DNA from: Perlabentimonas sp964490015
GTDB taxonomy: Bacteria > Bacteroidota > Bacteroidia > Bacteroidales > Tenuifilaceae
Direction of reading: 5' to 3'
Assembly (NCBI GenBank): GCA_964490015.1
Contig: CAZBBA010000012.1
Coordinates: 1 to 64,000, forward strand
DNA: 64,000 nt
Notes under the pieces: model-generated
What the model was told of the DNA's origin: nothing
What the model saw: the letters and a program-made list of their open reading frames with translations, nothing else
The model's database searches: none
Shown: positions 1 through 9,678 of the stretch, in pieces
Position numbering within the stretch: position 1 is the first letter of the stretch
Layout of the letters: the number at the start of each line of letters is the position of its first letter
Translations under genes and position numbers: made by a program

Positions 1-17
1 GTAACCATTCTTTCCGT

Positions 18-170
18 TCCGGCAAGCGTTTCGAAAAAAAATTTTTTACTTTTTTTTATTCGCTACAATCCCCGCTAAATCTACATCTCGTGCCGGTAAA
101 ACTCACAAAGAACTCTCTCAAAGCGGGTGCAAAGATAACGCATTTGAATTCATTTTTCCAAACACAAAAT
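18..170 (-). promoter_or_regulatory. Possible rRNA-type tandem promoter and leader, reading out of the window
   Basis: Read leftward, positions 137-130 spell TATCTTTG, the Bacteroidota -7 element, with TTTG 21 bases upstream (162-159). Downstream on the same strand are GAGTTCTTTG (114-105), a long A/T tract (60-34) and TTGCCGG (24-18), which would be the -33 element of a second promoter whose -7 box lies outside the window. From memory, an A/T tract, a TTGCCGG-like box and a GTTCTTTG leader resemble rRNA operon promoters of this phylum. No rRNA sequence is present here, so the target gene is inference. Confidence 0.35.
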
Positions 171-281
171 GAATATTTTTAAAAAAAAATTAATGATTAG
201 ATATCAACTTTTGATTTTCAAATATTTATAATGCAAAAATTTTTCATCCAGAATCCATGTAAGGGTAAAAAATTCGTCAGT

Positions 282-2870
282 TTATCTAAAAATGATATCG
301 TCACTTCCAAAATAATCGATGGTAATAGCTTTTGCTGTATCAATTCTTCCAGCTAAAATCTCCTTTGAGAGCCTATTCAGAATAAACTTCTGCATAGTAC
401 GCTTGATGGGACGTGCTCCGTACAAAGGATCAAATCCTGTACTGGCTAACCAGTCGATTGCCGCATCGGTAATGCTAATTGAGATTCCTTGCTGGCGAAG
501 CATCTCGGAAATATGATTGAATTGAATACTAACTACACTTAATATCTCTTTGTATGTCAATGGTCTAAACATTATAATCTCATCGACTCGATTGAGAAAT
601 TCTGGGCGAATTGTTTGTTTCAGGAGATCGAGCACTTGGCTACGGGTTCTATCGAATACCTCTTCGAATCCCATCTTCCCAGAATCGGCCAGGTTACCTT
701 GTACAATATGCGACCCAATATTTGATGTCATTATAATAAGGGTATTCTTGAAGTCGACCCTACGAGCTTTATTGTCGGTAAGGTGTCCATCATCTAATAC
801 CTGTAAAAGAATATTAAACACATCGGGGTGTGCCTTCTCGATCTCATCTAGTAGAACAACCGAGTAAGGCTTGTGCCTAACAGCCTCAGTAAGCTGCCCG
901 CCCTCGTCGTAACCAACATATCCCGGAGGTGCACCTATTAAGCGCGATACTGAGTGTCGCTCCTGGTACTCGCTCATATCGATGCGAGTTATTAGATTTT
1001 CGTCGTTAAACAGGAACTCGGCTAAAGCACGCGCCAACTCGGTTTTGCCAACGCCAGTGGTTCCCAAAAAGATAAACGAGCCAATGGGCCGTTTAGCATC
1101 CTGAAGGCCTGCCCTACTCCTTCGAACTGCATCGGATACAGCCTCGATGGCCTCGTGCTGGCCTACAACGCGTCTGTGAAGTTGATCCTCGAGGGTTAAC
1201 AACTTCTCACGTTCGCTTTGCAGCATACGGGCAACTGGAATCCCTGTCCATCGAGCTACAACCTCAGCAATATCAGCTGAATCGACCTCCTCCTTTATAA
1301 GCGCAAAGTCGGATTGGCTCTGAGCCAACTCCTGCTTAAGTGCCAGAATAGATGCTTCGGCATCTTTAATACGGCCATACCGTATTTCAGCTACTCTTCC
1401 ATAGTCTCCCAGCCGTTCTGCCTCCTCGGCTTCGACTTTAAAGCCTTCAATTGCCTGCTTATTCTGCTGAATTTTATCGACAAGGGACTTCTCGGCAGAC
1501 CATTTGGCCCTCAACTCGTTTCGCTGCTCACTGAGATTAGCAATTTCGTGAGAAAGTTGCTCCACTTTTTTGGTATCACCCTCACGCTTAATAGCCTCAC
1601 GCTCAATCTCGAGTTGCTTAATTCTTCGCTCAATCTCATCGATACTCTCCGGAACGGAATTCATCTCGAGCCTTAGCTTTGAGGCGGCTTCGTCGATTAA
1701 ATCGATGGCCTTATCGGGTAAAAAACGATCAGTAATGTATCGGTTCGATAATTCTACCGCTGATATAATTGCCTCATCCATTATACGAACCGAATGATGA
1801 GTCTCGTACCTCTCCTTCAAACCTCGTAGAATGGAGATTGCATCGGTTACCGAAGGCTCATCGACGTGAACGGTTTGAAACCTACGCTCCAGAGCTTTAT
1901 CCTTCTCGAAGTACTTTTGGTACTCGTTCAACGTGGTAGCACCAATGGCTCGAAGCTCACCTCGGGCTAAAGCTGGTTTAAGTATATTGGCTGCATCCAT
2001 AGCTCCCTCGCTCTTGCCTGCTCCCACAAGTGTATGAATCTCGTCGATAAAAAGGAGGACTTCGCCCTCGGATGAGATTACCTCTTTTACCACTGATTTT
2101 AATCTCTCCTCAAACTCTCCCTTGTACTTTGCTCCCGCAATTAAAGCACCCATATCGAGCGAGTATAACTGCTTTGTCTTTAGATTCTCGGGGACATCGC
2201 CACTTACAATTCGGTGGGCGATTCCCTCGGCAATGGCAGTTTTACCCACACCGGGTTCGCCAATAAGGATGGGATTGTTTTTTGTACGTCTCGAAAGAAT
2301 CTGCAAAACTCTACGAATTTCCTCGTCGCGGCCAATTACTGGATCGAGTTTGCCGCTTCGGGCCAAATCGTTTAAATGGAGTGCAAAACGATTCAGTGCG
2401 TTATACGTGTCCTCGGCGGTTTGCGAATCGACCTTCGATCCCTTACGCAACTCCTTAATTACCTTGAGCATATCGGACTGCGTAATGCCTGCGTCCTTCA
2501 TTACCTGGGAAGCCTGATCGCCTGCATCGATTATGCCCAGAAGCAAATGCTCGATGGAAACATATTGATCTGCAAGCTTTTTTGCGAAATCCTCTGCTTT
2601 TTGCACAACCCTATGTGATGCCGTGCTCAAATACTGCTCACCACCAGACACCTTAGGATATGATTCCAAAATCCTAGTGATTGCCGAATCGAAAGTGTTG
2701 GGGTTTACTCCTAGCTTCTTAAGCAGAAAACTGGTAATATTTTCTGCTTGCCCCAAAATACCTTTTAATATATGTATAGGCTCAACAGCCTGATGGCTGT
2801 ATCCCTGAGCAACTGTAACGGCTTGTTGAATTGCCTCTTGCGATTTTATAGTTAAATTATTAAAGTTCAT
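282..2870 (-). CDS. clpB: ATP-dependent disaggregase ClpB (Hsp100)
   Basis: Hexameric AAA+ chaperone that threads aggregated proteins through its pore, normally with DnaK/DnaJ/GrpE, in the cytoplasm. The 862 residues show the full family layout: a double Clp-N domain (about 1-150), a first AAA module with Walker A GEPGVGKT near residue 205, the long coiled-coil M domain (about 400-530, rich in E, K and Q) that separates ClpB from ClpA and ClpC, and a second AAA module with Walker A GTTGVGKT near 605, followed by the C-terminal D2-small domain. The usual proline in the second Walker A (GPTGVGKT) is Thr. Length is typical. It is monocistronic, with the M16 peptidase terminator just upstream. 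Heat-shock control is expected, but no operator is obvious. Confidence 0.97.
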   Translation of the reverse strand: MNFNNLTIKSQEAIQQAVTVAQGYSHQAVEPIHILKGILGQAENITSFLLKKLGVNPNTFDSAITRILESYPKVSGGEQYLSTASHRVVQKAEDFAKKLADQYVSIEHLLLGIIDAGDQASQVMKDAGITQSDMLKVIKELRKGSKVDSQTAEDTYNALNRFALHLNDLARSGKLDPVIGRDEEIRRVLQILSRRTKNNPILIGEPGVGKTAIAEGIAHRIVSGDVPENLKTKQLYSLDMGALIAGAKYKGEFEERLKSVVKEVISSEGEVLLFIDEIHTLVGAGKSEGAMDAANILKPALARGELRAIGATTLNEYQKYFEKDKALERRFQTVHVDEPSVTDAISILRGLKERYETHHSVRIMDEAIISAVELSNRYITDRFLPDKAIDLIDEAASKLRLEMNSVPESIDEIERRIKQLEIEREAIKREGDTKKVEQLSHEIANLSEQRNELRAKWSAEKSLVDKIQQNKQAIEGFKVEAEEAERLGDYGRVAEIRYGRIKDAEASILALKQELAQSQSDFALIKEEVDSADIAEVVARWTGIPVARMLQSEREKLLTLEDQLHRRVVGQHEAIEAVSDAVRRSRAGLQDAKRPIGSFIFLGTTGVGKTELARALAEFLFNDENLITRIDMSEYQERHSVSRLIGAPPGYVGYDEGGQLTEAVRHKPYSVVLLDEIEKAHPDVFNILLQVLDDGHLTDNKARRVDFKNTLIIMTSNIGSHIVQGNLADSGKMGFEEVFDRTRSQVLDLLKQTIRPEFLNRVDEIIMFRPLTYKEILSVVSIQFNHISEMLRQQGISISITDAAIDWLASTGFDPLYGARPIKRTMQKFILNRLSKEILAGRIDTAKAITIDYFGSDDIIFR

Positions 2871-2990
2871 ACGCTTAAAATTAATTAATGAATTAGCGAA
2901 TACAATTCGTCAAAAGGTACTCCAAATCCGAAAACAGGTCATATTGTCTCAACCCAAGCACAGCAACCTGCCCATTTGTCATTACAAAAA

Positions 2991-3015
2991 AAAGCCGTCC
3001 AAAATGGACGGCTTT
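2991..3015 (-). terminator. Rho-independent terminator after the M16 peptidase gene
   Basis: Stem AAAGCCGTCC / GGACGGCTTT with a 5-base loop, followed on the minus strand by a run of T. It lies 22 bases past the peptidase stop codon. Confidence 0.8.
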
Positions 3016-3037
3016 ACTTAGTATCTGAATATGAAAC

Positions 3038-5854
3038 CTAGTTCTGTGGACTCATAATAATCTCAACCATATTGGTTTTCTTGAAGAACGATTTAGCAGC
3101 CTTTTGAACATCCTTAGTATTTAATTGACGTACTAAATCCTCGTACGCGGTGATAAGATCAACCCCAGAAGTATAGTACTCGCGGATTGTGGACGACCAG
3201 AAACGGTTTTCACGTAGGTTCTCGCTGCGGGACTTTAGGAAATACTCCTTGGCCTTGTTCAAATCCTCTTCGGTTGGCCCGTTGTCGATTATCTTTTTAA
3301 ACTCAGCGTGGATAATACCCACAAGGTGCTCAGCTTTATCGGGATCGGTATCGAAATACATATTTACCAGTGCCTGGTTAATTGGGGTTTTGGATAAACG
3401 GGCACGCGATGAAACACCATAAGTTCCCCCCTCCTTTTCGCGAATAGTTTCAGTATAACGTAGCCCAAGAGCATGATCAATTGCGCTCATCATCACAATA
3501 TTCTTGAGGTTGTAAGGCGCTTCGGATTGATATGCAACAAAACAGGTACTTTTGGGAACTTGCATGGCAACTGAGAATGGGTGCTTATTGCTGCCTTTAG
3601 GGAATCGAATCTTATTATCGGCGGCTTTCTCCTTGCGCTTAAGGTTAGGCAACGATCCCAAGTATGTCTCCACCAGGGGCTTAATCTTTTCAAGATCGAT
3701 GTTTCCAACGAATGTGAAGGTGAAATCGCTGGCATCGGCAAATCGGTTGCGGTAAATCGATTCAATTTTTGCAAACTCCACCTCTTTAAGTAGATCAATG
3801 TTCATGGGTCGTCTGCGGAAATGCCTGTTGCTTGTAATGAAATTGATAGAATCGCTAATGATCATATTAGGATTATTCCCTGCATTCTGTAATACAGCCT
3901 GCAAGCGAGACATATAAGCATTAAATGAACCTTCGTCGAAGCGAGGATTTGTAAAGTATAAGTAGATTAGCTGCATCATCTCCTCGATATCGTTGGGAGA
4001 CGCATTTCCGTTGAATCCCTCTTCTGTTTCACCCAAAACAGGCATTACGCTTACTTTTTTGCCTGCAAGCATTTTTTCCAGATCAACCCGGCTATGACTG
4101 CCAACACCACTCATCATCGTAATGGCCTGCACCATTTGAGCCGAAGGAACACCAACATCCTTCACAAGAGAGAAACCTCCAGGACTAAAGGCTGACATAA
4201 GAATCTCGTCTTCCTTGAAATCGGTGGGTTTTAATACTACTTTCACCCCATTGGCTAGTTGCCACTCTGTAACATTTAGTTTAGTATTAACAGTTTCCTT
4301 AACTACTTTCCCAGGACTTGGCACTTGACTTACAAGAGGTTCAGATGAAACATTATCAACGTAAGGTTCAAGGGTTGAGTTCTTAACGCTTTGGTACAAA
4401 GCTAGGATCTGCTCCTCGCTTGGAATACTCTCCTTCTCCTTTTCGGGAGCTGTTATGAAAATTACCATATTCTCATCGGTAATCCACTCCTTAGCCTTCT
4501 GATTTACGTCTGCTATCGAGATTGAGGGGACTAGTGATTGCGAAAACATGTACTCAAATTCCACACCGGGGATAGGCTCATTCTCGGTAAAATGCGAGAA
4601 ATATTCCCAAACCAAAGATGAACTTTGAGCTTTATCGCGCTCTTTGTAGCTATTCTCTATGCTGCGCAATAGATCGGCTTTGGCTCTATCGAGTTCTGTT
4701 TGAGTAAATCCATGCTGCTGAACTCTGTAATTCTCCTCCAGCATCGATTTCATAGCCCTTTCAATTTGGTTCTCACGAGCGTTGGCAAGGGTAACATATA
4801 CCGATTTTGTTCTAACCAAACCACCAAACTGGCTCATGGCAACTACAAATGGAGGATTCTCCTTTTGTACCATCTCACTAAATCGTGCATTTATCATCTG
4901 AGAGTATAAGCGTTGGATAAGATTATCACGGAAATAACCAAGATTTTTCAGATCGGCTGGAACGACTGGATGCTTGTAATACACCTCAACCATTGTTCGG
5001 GTTATCTCAGGATCGGTAAACACGCCCACTAGGGTTTCCTTATGATCGGGTACCTCAAAATCGGGGCGAGGCTGACGGTTTGCACGGGGAGGAATCTTAT
5101 TGAAACGCTCCTTTATCTTCTGCTCCATCATTTGTGGATCAAAATCACCAACAATGATTAAAGCCTGAAGATCGGGACGATACCAATCGTTGTAAAAACG
5201 CTTAATGGTTTCGTACTTGTGATTATTAATTACATCGATATTACCAATTACATCGCGCTTTGCATACTTTGATCCCTTGAGCAACTTCTCCATTTTGGCA
5301 CGTTGCGCCCTGAACTCAGCAGTACGCCTTGTTCGCCACTCTTCACGAATAACACCGCGCTCAGCATCAATTTCTTCATCTTCGAAAGCGATATAGCTTG
5401 ACCAGTCGTGCAGTATCAGAAGTGCCGAATCAATTATAGTTTCGCGTGTTAGGGGCACATTGGATAGGTTGTAAGCAGTAACATCCTGTCCGGTAAATGC
5501 ATTCACGTTGTGCCCAAATTTAACTCCAATATTCTCTAGAAAATTAAGAACTCCTTTATCGGGAAAATTAACGGTTCCATTAAAGGCCATATGCTCTGTG
5601 AAGTGAGCTAATCCATCCTGATCATCATCCTCGAGGATGGCTCCCACATTGTGAACAATGTAAAACTCAGCCCGTTCCTTAGGCTCAGAATTTTTACGGA
5701 TGTAATAGCGCATCCCATTATCGAGTTCACCAATTACAACTTTGGAATCAACTGGAAGAGGTGTATTCCAGTTAATAGTAGGTTGCTGCGCAATTACCCC
5801 TTGACTAACGAGGATAAAAGTCACTAGCAACGTTTTTAAACTTAAGTGTCTCAT
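3038..5854 (-). CDS. Periplasmic M16 (pitrilysin/insulinase) zinc metallopeptidase
   Basis: Predicted peptide-degrading metalloprotease of the cell envelope. Residues 1-22 form a Sec signal peptide ending VIAQ. The inverted zinc motif HxxEH is present as H84-F-T-E87-H88, and the third ligand is expected in the acidic stretch around EEIDAERGVIREE near residue 165. The 938 residues hold two tandem M16 units (catalytic, then a catalytically silent half from about 515), as in PqqL and Bacteroidota M16B proteins. A -7 box TACCTTTG lies 50 bases upstream (5911-5904) and a strong terminator follows, so it is a single-gene unit. The substrate is unknown. Confidence 0.92.
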   Translation of the reverse strand: MRHLSLKTLLVTFILVSQGVIAQQPTINWNTPLPVDSKVVIGELDNGMRYYIRKNSEPKERAEFYIVHNVGAILEDDDQDGLAHFTEHMAFNGTVNFPDKGVLNFLENIGVKFGHNVNAFTGQDVTAYNLSNVPLTRETIIDSALLILHDWSSYIAFEDEEIDAERGVIREEWRTRRTAEFRAQRAKMEKLLKGSKYAKRDVIGNIDVINNHKYETIKRFYNDWYRPDLQALIIVGDFDPQMMEQKIKERFNKIPPRANRQPRPDFEVPDHKETLVGVFTDPEITRTMVEVYYKHPVVPADLKNLGYFRDNLIQRLYSQMINARFSEMVQKENPPFVVAMSQFGGLVRTKSVYVTLANARENQIERAMKSMLEENYRVQQHGFTQTELDRAKADLLRSIENSYKERDKAQSSSLVWEYFSHFTENEPIPGVEFEYMFSQSLVPSISIADVNQKAKEWITDENMVIFITAPEKEKESIPSEEQILALYQSVKNSTLEPYVDNVSSEPLVSQVPSPGKVVKETVNTKLNVTEWQLANGVKVVLKPTDFKEDEILMSAFSPGGFSLVKDVGVPSAQMVQAITMMSGVGSHSRVDLEKMLAGKKVSVMPVLGETEEGFNGNASPNDIEEMMQLIYLYFTNPRFDEGSFNAYMSRLQAVLQNAGNNPNMIISDSINFITSNRHFRRRPMNIDLLKEVEFAKIESIYRNRFADASDFTFTFVGNIDLEKIKPLVETYLGSLPNLKRKEKAADNKIRFPKGSNKHPFSVAMQVPKSTCFVAYQSEAPYNLKNIVMMSAIDHALGLRYTETIREKEGGTYGVSSRARLSKTPINQALVNMYFDTDPDKAEHLVGIIHAEFKKIIDNGPTEEDLNKAKEYFLKSRSENLRENRFWSSTIREYYTSGVDLITAYEDLVRQLNTKDVQKAAKSFFKKTNMVEIIMSPQN

Positions 5855-5903
5855 TACTTTAGGTTACGATTAATTGTTAAGGTTAATGTGAATTATTAGT
5901 AAA

Positions 5904-5911
5904 CAAAGGTA
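5904..5911 (-). promoter_or_regulatory. Promoter -7 element of the M16 peptidase gene
   Basis: Minus strand TACCTTTG matches the Bacteroidota -7 consensus TAnnTTTG, 50 bases before the start codon. A clear -33 TTTG is not seen at the usual spacing. Confidence 0.55.
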
Positions 5912-6029
5912 TTGACTTTGATCAATGCAATCGGTTTAATAGTGTTAAAAAGTTAGAAAATGAAATAATTCTAGAAAGCCGGGAAGTATTTCAGGAGATA
6001 ATTCCATTGAGGGAAATACGAAATAATAA

Positions 6030-6058
6030 AAGGAGAGATGAACATGCCATCTCTCCTT
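6030..6058 (-). terminator. Terminator after pepD
   Basis: Perfect 11-base stem AAGGAGAGATG / CATCTCTCCTT with a short loop, then TTTTATTATT on the minus strand, just past the pepD stop codon. Confidence 0.75.
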
Positions 6059-6080
6059 CTCATATTGAAATTGCTATAAA

Positions 6081-7541
6081 TTACTTGTTTGGGGCATTCT
6101 TTAACACCTCAACCAGAAATTTCCAGAACATATCAACGGTATCGATCTTAACCTTCTCGTCGGGTGAGTGAGGGTAACGAATAGTTGGGCCAAACGAAAT
6201 CATGTCGAAATTTGGGTAAACCCCGCCAAGTATTCCACACTCCAGTCCAGCGTGAATTGCCTTAATCTCTGGAGTTTTTCCCCAATTATTCTTATAAACC
6301 TCAAGCATTGTTTTAAGGATTGCCGAGTCCATATTAGGCTTCCAGCCTGGATATGCTCCTGAGAAAGAAACCTCTGCTCCCGCTAGTTCGAAAACCGATG
6401 CGATCTTCTCGGCAAGTGCTTCCTTGGCCGAATCGACAGAGCTACGAAGTAAACACTGCGCAAAAATAAACCCGTCCTTAGTAAACACGCGGGCAAGGTT
6501 AGTAGAGGTTTCCACTAGTCCTGGCATGGCATCGCTCATGCGAATAACTCCATTGGGGCAACCAAAAACACCGCGAATAATTCCCCACTGGGCTTTTGTA
6601 TCGATTACTGTTTTTTGCGCGTCAACCTTTTCAACGTCAAAGGTTAAATCGGGTTCAACAGCAGAAAATTCAGCCTTATAAACTGCAAGATGCTCTTTAA
6701 CTGCTTTTTCCAGTAGTGAAATTTTATCGGCAGGAACACCAACAATAGCAAACGCTTCGCGAGGTATTGCATTACGAAGACTACCACCATCGATGGAAGC
6801 AATACGGATTGAGAACGCCTTCTCGGCAAAACGTAAGAAACGGAAAAGTAACTTTATGGAGTTGCCGCGTCCGGAGCTAATATCCATTCCAGAGTGACCA
6901 CCCTTTAGGCCAGTAACCGCAAGTTTTACAAAAGAGTATCCTGCTGGTACAGCCTCTTCCTTGTACGAAAGTTTGATGTTTGCATCCATTCCACCTGCAC
7001 AACCAACGTACAGCTCTCCTTCATCCTCTGAATCGAGGTTGATAAGAATATCGCCTTTAAGTACGCCATGCTTAAGATTGAAAGCACCGGTCATGCCAGT
7101 TTCCTCATCGATGGTGAAAAGAGCCTCAACGGGGCCATGCACAAGCGATTTATCCTCAAGAACCGCCATGGCTGCTGCAACGCCAATTCCGTTATCGGCT
7201 CCAAGCGTGGTTCCATTAGCTGTTATCCATTCGCCATCAATGTATGCTTCAATTGGATCTTTCTCAAAATCGTGCTGCTTATCGCTATTTTTCTGGGGTA
7301 CCATATCAAGATGCCCCTGTAGGATTATGCCCTTGCGATTCTCCATTCCTGGAGTGGCAGGCTTGCGGATTATCACATTACCAACCTCATCGACTATGGT
7401 TTCAAGGTTGTTATCCTTGCCAAACTTAACCACAAAATCTATTACAGCCTTCTCGTGCTTGGAGGGGCGTGGAATTTGGGTTAAGTTATAAAAATGCTTC
7501 CAAAGGGCATTGGGTTCTAAGCTTAAAATTGGATTGCTCAT
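6081..7541 (-). CDS. pepD: Cytosolic aminoacyl-histidine dipeptidase (M20C, PepD)
   Basis: Zinc dipeptidase that cleaves X-His and other dipeptides in the cytoplasm. The 486 residues carry the expected M20 metal-site motifs: GHLDMVP (first His ligand), ADNGIG (bridging Asp), DEETGMTG (catalytic Glu and next ligand), and a late HAGLECG stretch (His ligand) near residue 435. A lid/dimerisation domain sits between them. There is no signal peptide, which agrees with a cytoplasmic enzyme. The length is that of E. coli PepD (485). It is a single gene bounded by its own terminator. A near-consensus -7 box, TATCTTTA, lies about 50 bases upstream. Confidence 0.95.
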   Translation of the reverse strand: MSNPILSLEPNALWKHFYNLTQIPRPSKHEKAVIDFVVKFGKDNNLETIVDEVGNVIIRKPATPGMENRKGIILQGHLDMVPQKNSDKQHDFEKDPIEAYIDGEWITANGTTLGADNGIGVAAAMAVLEDKSLVHGPVEALFTIDEETGMTGAFNLKHGVLKGDILINLDSEDEGELYVGCAGGMDANIKLSYKEEAVPAGYSFVKLAVTGLKGGHSGMDISSGRGNSIKLLFRFLRFAEKAFSIRIASIDGGSLRNAIPREAFAIVGVPADKISLLEKAVKEHLAVYKAEFSAVEPDLTFDVEKVDAQKTVIDTKAQWGIIRGVFGCPNGVIRMSDAMPGLVETSTNLARVFTKDGFIFAQCLLRSSVDSAKEALAEKIASVFELAGAEVSFSGAYPGWKPNMDSAILKTMLEVYKNNWGKTPEIKAIHAGLECGILGGVYPNFDMISFGPTIRYPHSPDEKVKIDTVDMFWKFLVEVLKNAPNK

Positions 7542-7722
7542 TGTATTGATTATTTTTAAAAATTAAACATATAATATAATGGTGTTAAAGATAGTTGATT
7601 TTAACGTGTATAATTTCCATTACCATGCAAAAAAACTATGTTTAACAATTATTAAGGTTACCACGATTAGAGCAAATAACGATTTAAAAGGTTTACTTTG
7701 GGCTCAGTTTTTGCATCAACTT

Positions 7723-7749
7723 TTTGAAAACATTTTTATTTTAGCTTTG
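7723..7749 (+). promoter_or_regulatory. Candidate promoter of the thioredoxin-like gene
   Basis: TAGCTTTG (7742-7749) matches the -7 consensus. TTTG at 7723-7726 is 15 bases upstream, shorter than the usual 18-21. The rest of the 283-base divergent gap is AT-rich and has no other signal I can support. Confidence 0.4.
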
Positions 7750-7825
7750 TTTACAAGTTATACGTTGATCATAATACTATTTATATATATATATTTGCAT
7801 ATATCAAACTAATCAATATACACCA

Positions 7826-8368
7826 ATGAAACAAGTTTTCTTTTTAGCGCTTGGAGTTTTAACTCTATCCCTCACCGCCTTCTCACAGAATCAGGAGGAA
7901 GCAAAAGTTAAGTGGTACACCTTTGAGGAGGCCGTAAAGTTGAATGAGGTAAATCCAAAGAAGATTTTTATTGATGTTTACACCGATTGGTGTAGCTGGT
8001 GCAAGGTGATGGATAAGGAGACCTTTAGCCACCCAGTAATTGCCGAATACCTTAACAAGCATTTTTACCCCGTTAAGTTTAACGCGGAATCGAAGGAACC
8101 TGTGAAATTTATGGGTAATGTGTTTGAGAATAATGGACAAGGTCGAAGAAGCCCTCACGGTCTGGCGGCAGCGCTGCTTCAGGGCAAAATGTCGTACCCA
8201 TCGGTTGCCTATCTCGATGAAGACAACAAGCTGCTAACAGCCGTACCTGGATACTATCCGCCTGAGCAAATGGAACCAATTCTTAAGTTCTTTGGCGGGA
8301 ATCATTATAAAACCACAACCTGGGAAGCTTTCAGTAAGTCGTTTAAGGGAAGTGTGGTGAAAAAGTAA
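7826..8368 (+). CDS. Periplasmic thioredoxin-fold protein with CSWC motif
   Basis: A 180-residue protein with a Sec signal peptide (about residues 1-20, ending AFSQ) followed by a thioredoxin fold of the thioredoxin_7/DUF255-like type. The redox motif is C56-S-W-C59 in the context TDWCSWCKVMD. A cis-proline candidate lies in MSYPSVAYLD near residue 135. It probably reduces or isomerises disulfides of envelope proteins; the partner is unknown. It is a single gene, convergent with a lipoprotein gene and sharing a bidirectional terminator with it. Confidence 0.85.
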   Translation: MKQVFFLALGVLTLSLTAFSQNQEEAKVKWYTFEEAVKLNEVNPKKIFIDVYTDWCSWCKVMDKETFSHPVIAEYLNKHFYPVKFNAESKEPVKFMGNVFENNGQGRRSPHGLAAALLQGKMSYPSVAYLDEDNKLLTAVPGYYPPEQMEPILKFFGGNHYKTTTWEAFSKSFKGSVVKK

Positions 8369-8390
8369 TCTGTTCTAGTTCTTAGAATAA

Positions 8391-8434
8391 CAAAGGGAGG
8401 GCGATTTGGATAATCCTGAATCGCCCTCCCTTTG
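8391..8434. terminator. Bidirectional terminator between convergent genes
   Basis: Long stem (about 15 base pairs: AAAGGGAGGGCGATT with AATCGCCCTCCCTTT) and a 12-base loop between two genes that point at each other. Confidence 0.85.
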
Positions 8435-8445
8435 ATTTTATAAAT

Positions 8446-9564
8446 CTAGTTCTTGAGTGAATTCAGATACCTTGAGGGCATACGAATAATTGGCCCAAAT
8501 TGAAAAAAAGAAAGAGTTTGACTAAAGAAGTCAGATTTAGAATCGTGAATTCTTACACTAACCGGAACCGGAATTCGATAATAAATGGCATCGAAACGGG
8601 GCATCCCCTTTTCATCAGCATTTAATCGATCGAAAATTTCAACTCCACTCCATTGTTCGGGTGCAGCAATTGAAACAAGAACCGGACTACCACTTAAATC
8701 GGACAAGGGTAAAACTCCCCTACTCTCTGAAAATCTGAATAGTATAGCAGATGCATCCTTTTTTTGCCCATCGGGAGAGTAATCGAACCAGTAAGTTCCC
8801 ACTGATGTGTGCGATTTGCCTGTAAAAAGAGTAAGGTACCCGGACTCTAACCTAGATATTTCCTTTAATACAGCTTCTGCCGCTTTGCCCTCGGCAACAA
8901 AATCGGCATCGCCCGATAGAAGTTCAAAACGGCGCTTTCGAAGGGAGAAGATGAAATCGGCTGCATCCTTAGCCTTCTCCTCTAGCGATTTTTCAACTAC
9001 CATCGACTTGTGAACGGGCACCCTAACAAAGCTGCTATCCTGCAATACCCGCGTATAGTGTGTGGTTTGCTCAGCAGCAATAAAGGGGGTTGCGCTTAAA
9101 TCGAGGAACTCCGATTCGGAGATAACATGTGGCTGCGCTTGGTATTTATGCTTCGACAAAGAATAACTCGCTGACGAGATAGGAATAACCAACCCTTCGT
9201 TGGTCACTTTTAGAAAACTAATATCAAACCCTTCCTCTGGCTCAACAACAAACAGGGTCTGTAAATCGGCATGATTATGTGCAGTTACACTCACATGTGT
9301 GATTGCCCATGAATTTGATGGCGATGCAGAAATTCCCGATAAACCCAAATATTTTTGTGCAAATCGTGCGTATGGGCCAGGCACAAAAGAAGTAAATTGT
9401 GCTTCCACTTTTACCTTTAAGCTGGTTTTGGGCAATGAGTAAATCAGTCCTTTAGGACTTAGACCTGAAGCCTCATCGGCAGGAACCACAGTAGAAATTG
9501 GCTTTTTAGCACAAGCCGAAAAAAGTAGTAGTAGGATTGACAAACCAAAAAATATCTTCTTCAT
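8446..9564 (-). CDS. DUF4831-type lipoprotein of unknown function
   Basis: A 372-residue envelope protein. The first 18 residues form a lipoprotein signal with lipobox LFSAC, so the mature protein should start at a lipidated Cys18 followed by AKKP. The remainder (GLIYSLPKTSLKVKVE and a mixed beta pattern) looks like the Bacteroidota DUF4831 family, recognised from memory. It has no catalytic motif I can point to. It stands alone, with a promoter -7 box TATCTTTG at 9625-9618. Function not known. Confidence 0.75.
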   Translation of the reverse strand: MKKIFFGLSILLLLFSACAKKPISTVVPADEASGLSPKGLIYSLPKTSLKVKVEAQFTSFVPGPYARFAQKYLGLSGISASPSNSWAITHVSVTAHNHADLQTLFVVEPEEGFDISFLKVTNEGLVIPISSASYSLSKHKYQAQPHVISESEFLDLSATPFIAAEQTTHYTRVLQDSSFVRVPVHKSMVVEKSLEEKAKDAADFIFSLRKRRFELLSGDADFVAEGKAAEAVLKEISRLESGYLTLFTGKSHTSVGTYWFDYSPDGQKKDASAILFRFSESRGVLPLSDLSGSPVLVSIAAPEQWSGVEIFDRLNADEKGMPRFDAIYYRIPVPVSVRIHDSKSDFFSQTLSFFQFGPIIRMPSRYLNSLKN

Positions 9565-9617
9565 AGAAAAAAAGTTAATATCATCAATATTAATAATGGA
9601 CTAAATTACTGTGGTTA

Positions 9618-9625
9618 CAAAGATA
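9618..9625 (-). promoter_or_regulatory. Promoter -7 element of the DUF4831 lipoprotein gene
   Basis: Minus strand TATCTTTG, about 54 bases before the start codon. Confidence 0.5.
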
Positions 9626-9678
9626 AACCAAGAAATACTGGCTATGGTACACAAACGATAAAATAAAAGCAAAAAAAG

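Noticed and set aside
319..2618. Several plus-strand open frames (64-131 codons) opposite clpB
   Set aside because: They are antisense to a long, unmistakable gene with full domain structure and have no family features or promoter.
7579..7812. 77-codon plus-strand frame upstream of the thioredoxin-like gene
   Set aside because: Composition is AT-rich leader sequence (Ile, Tyr and Phe rich), it overlaps the promoter region, and no domain is visible.
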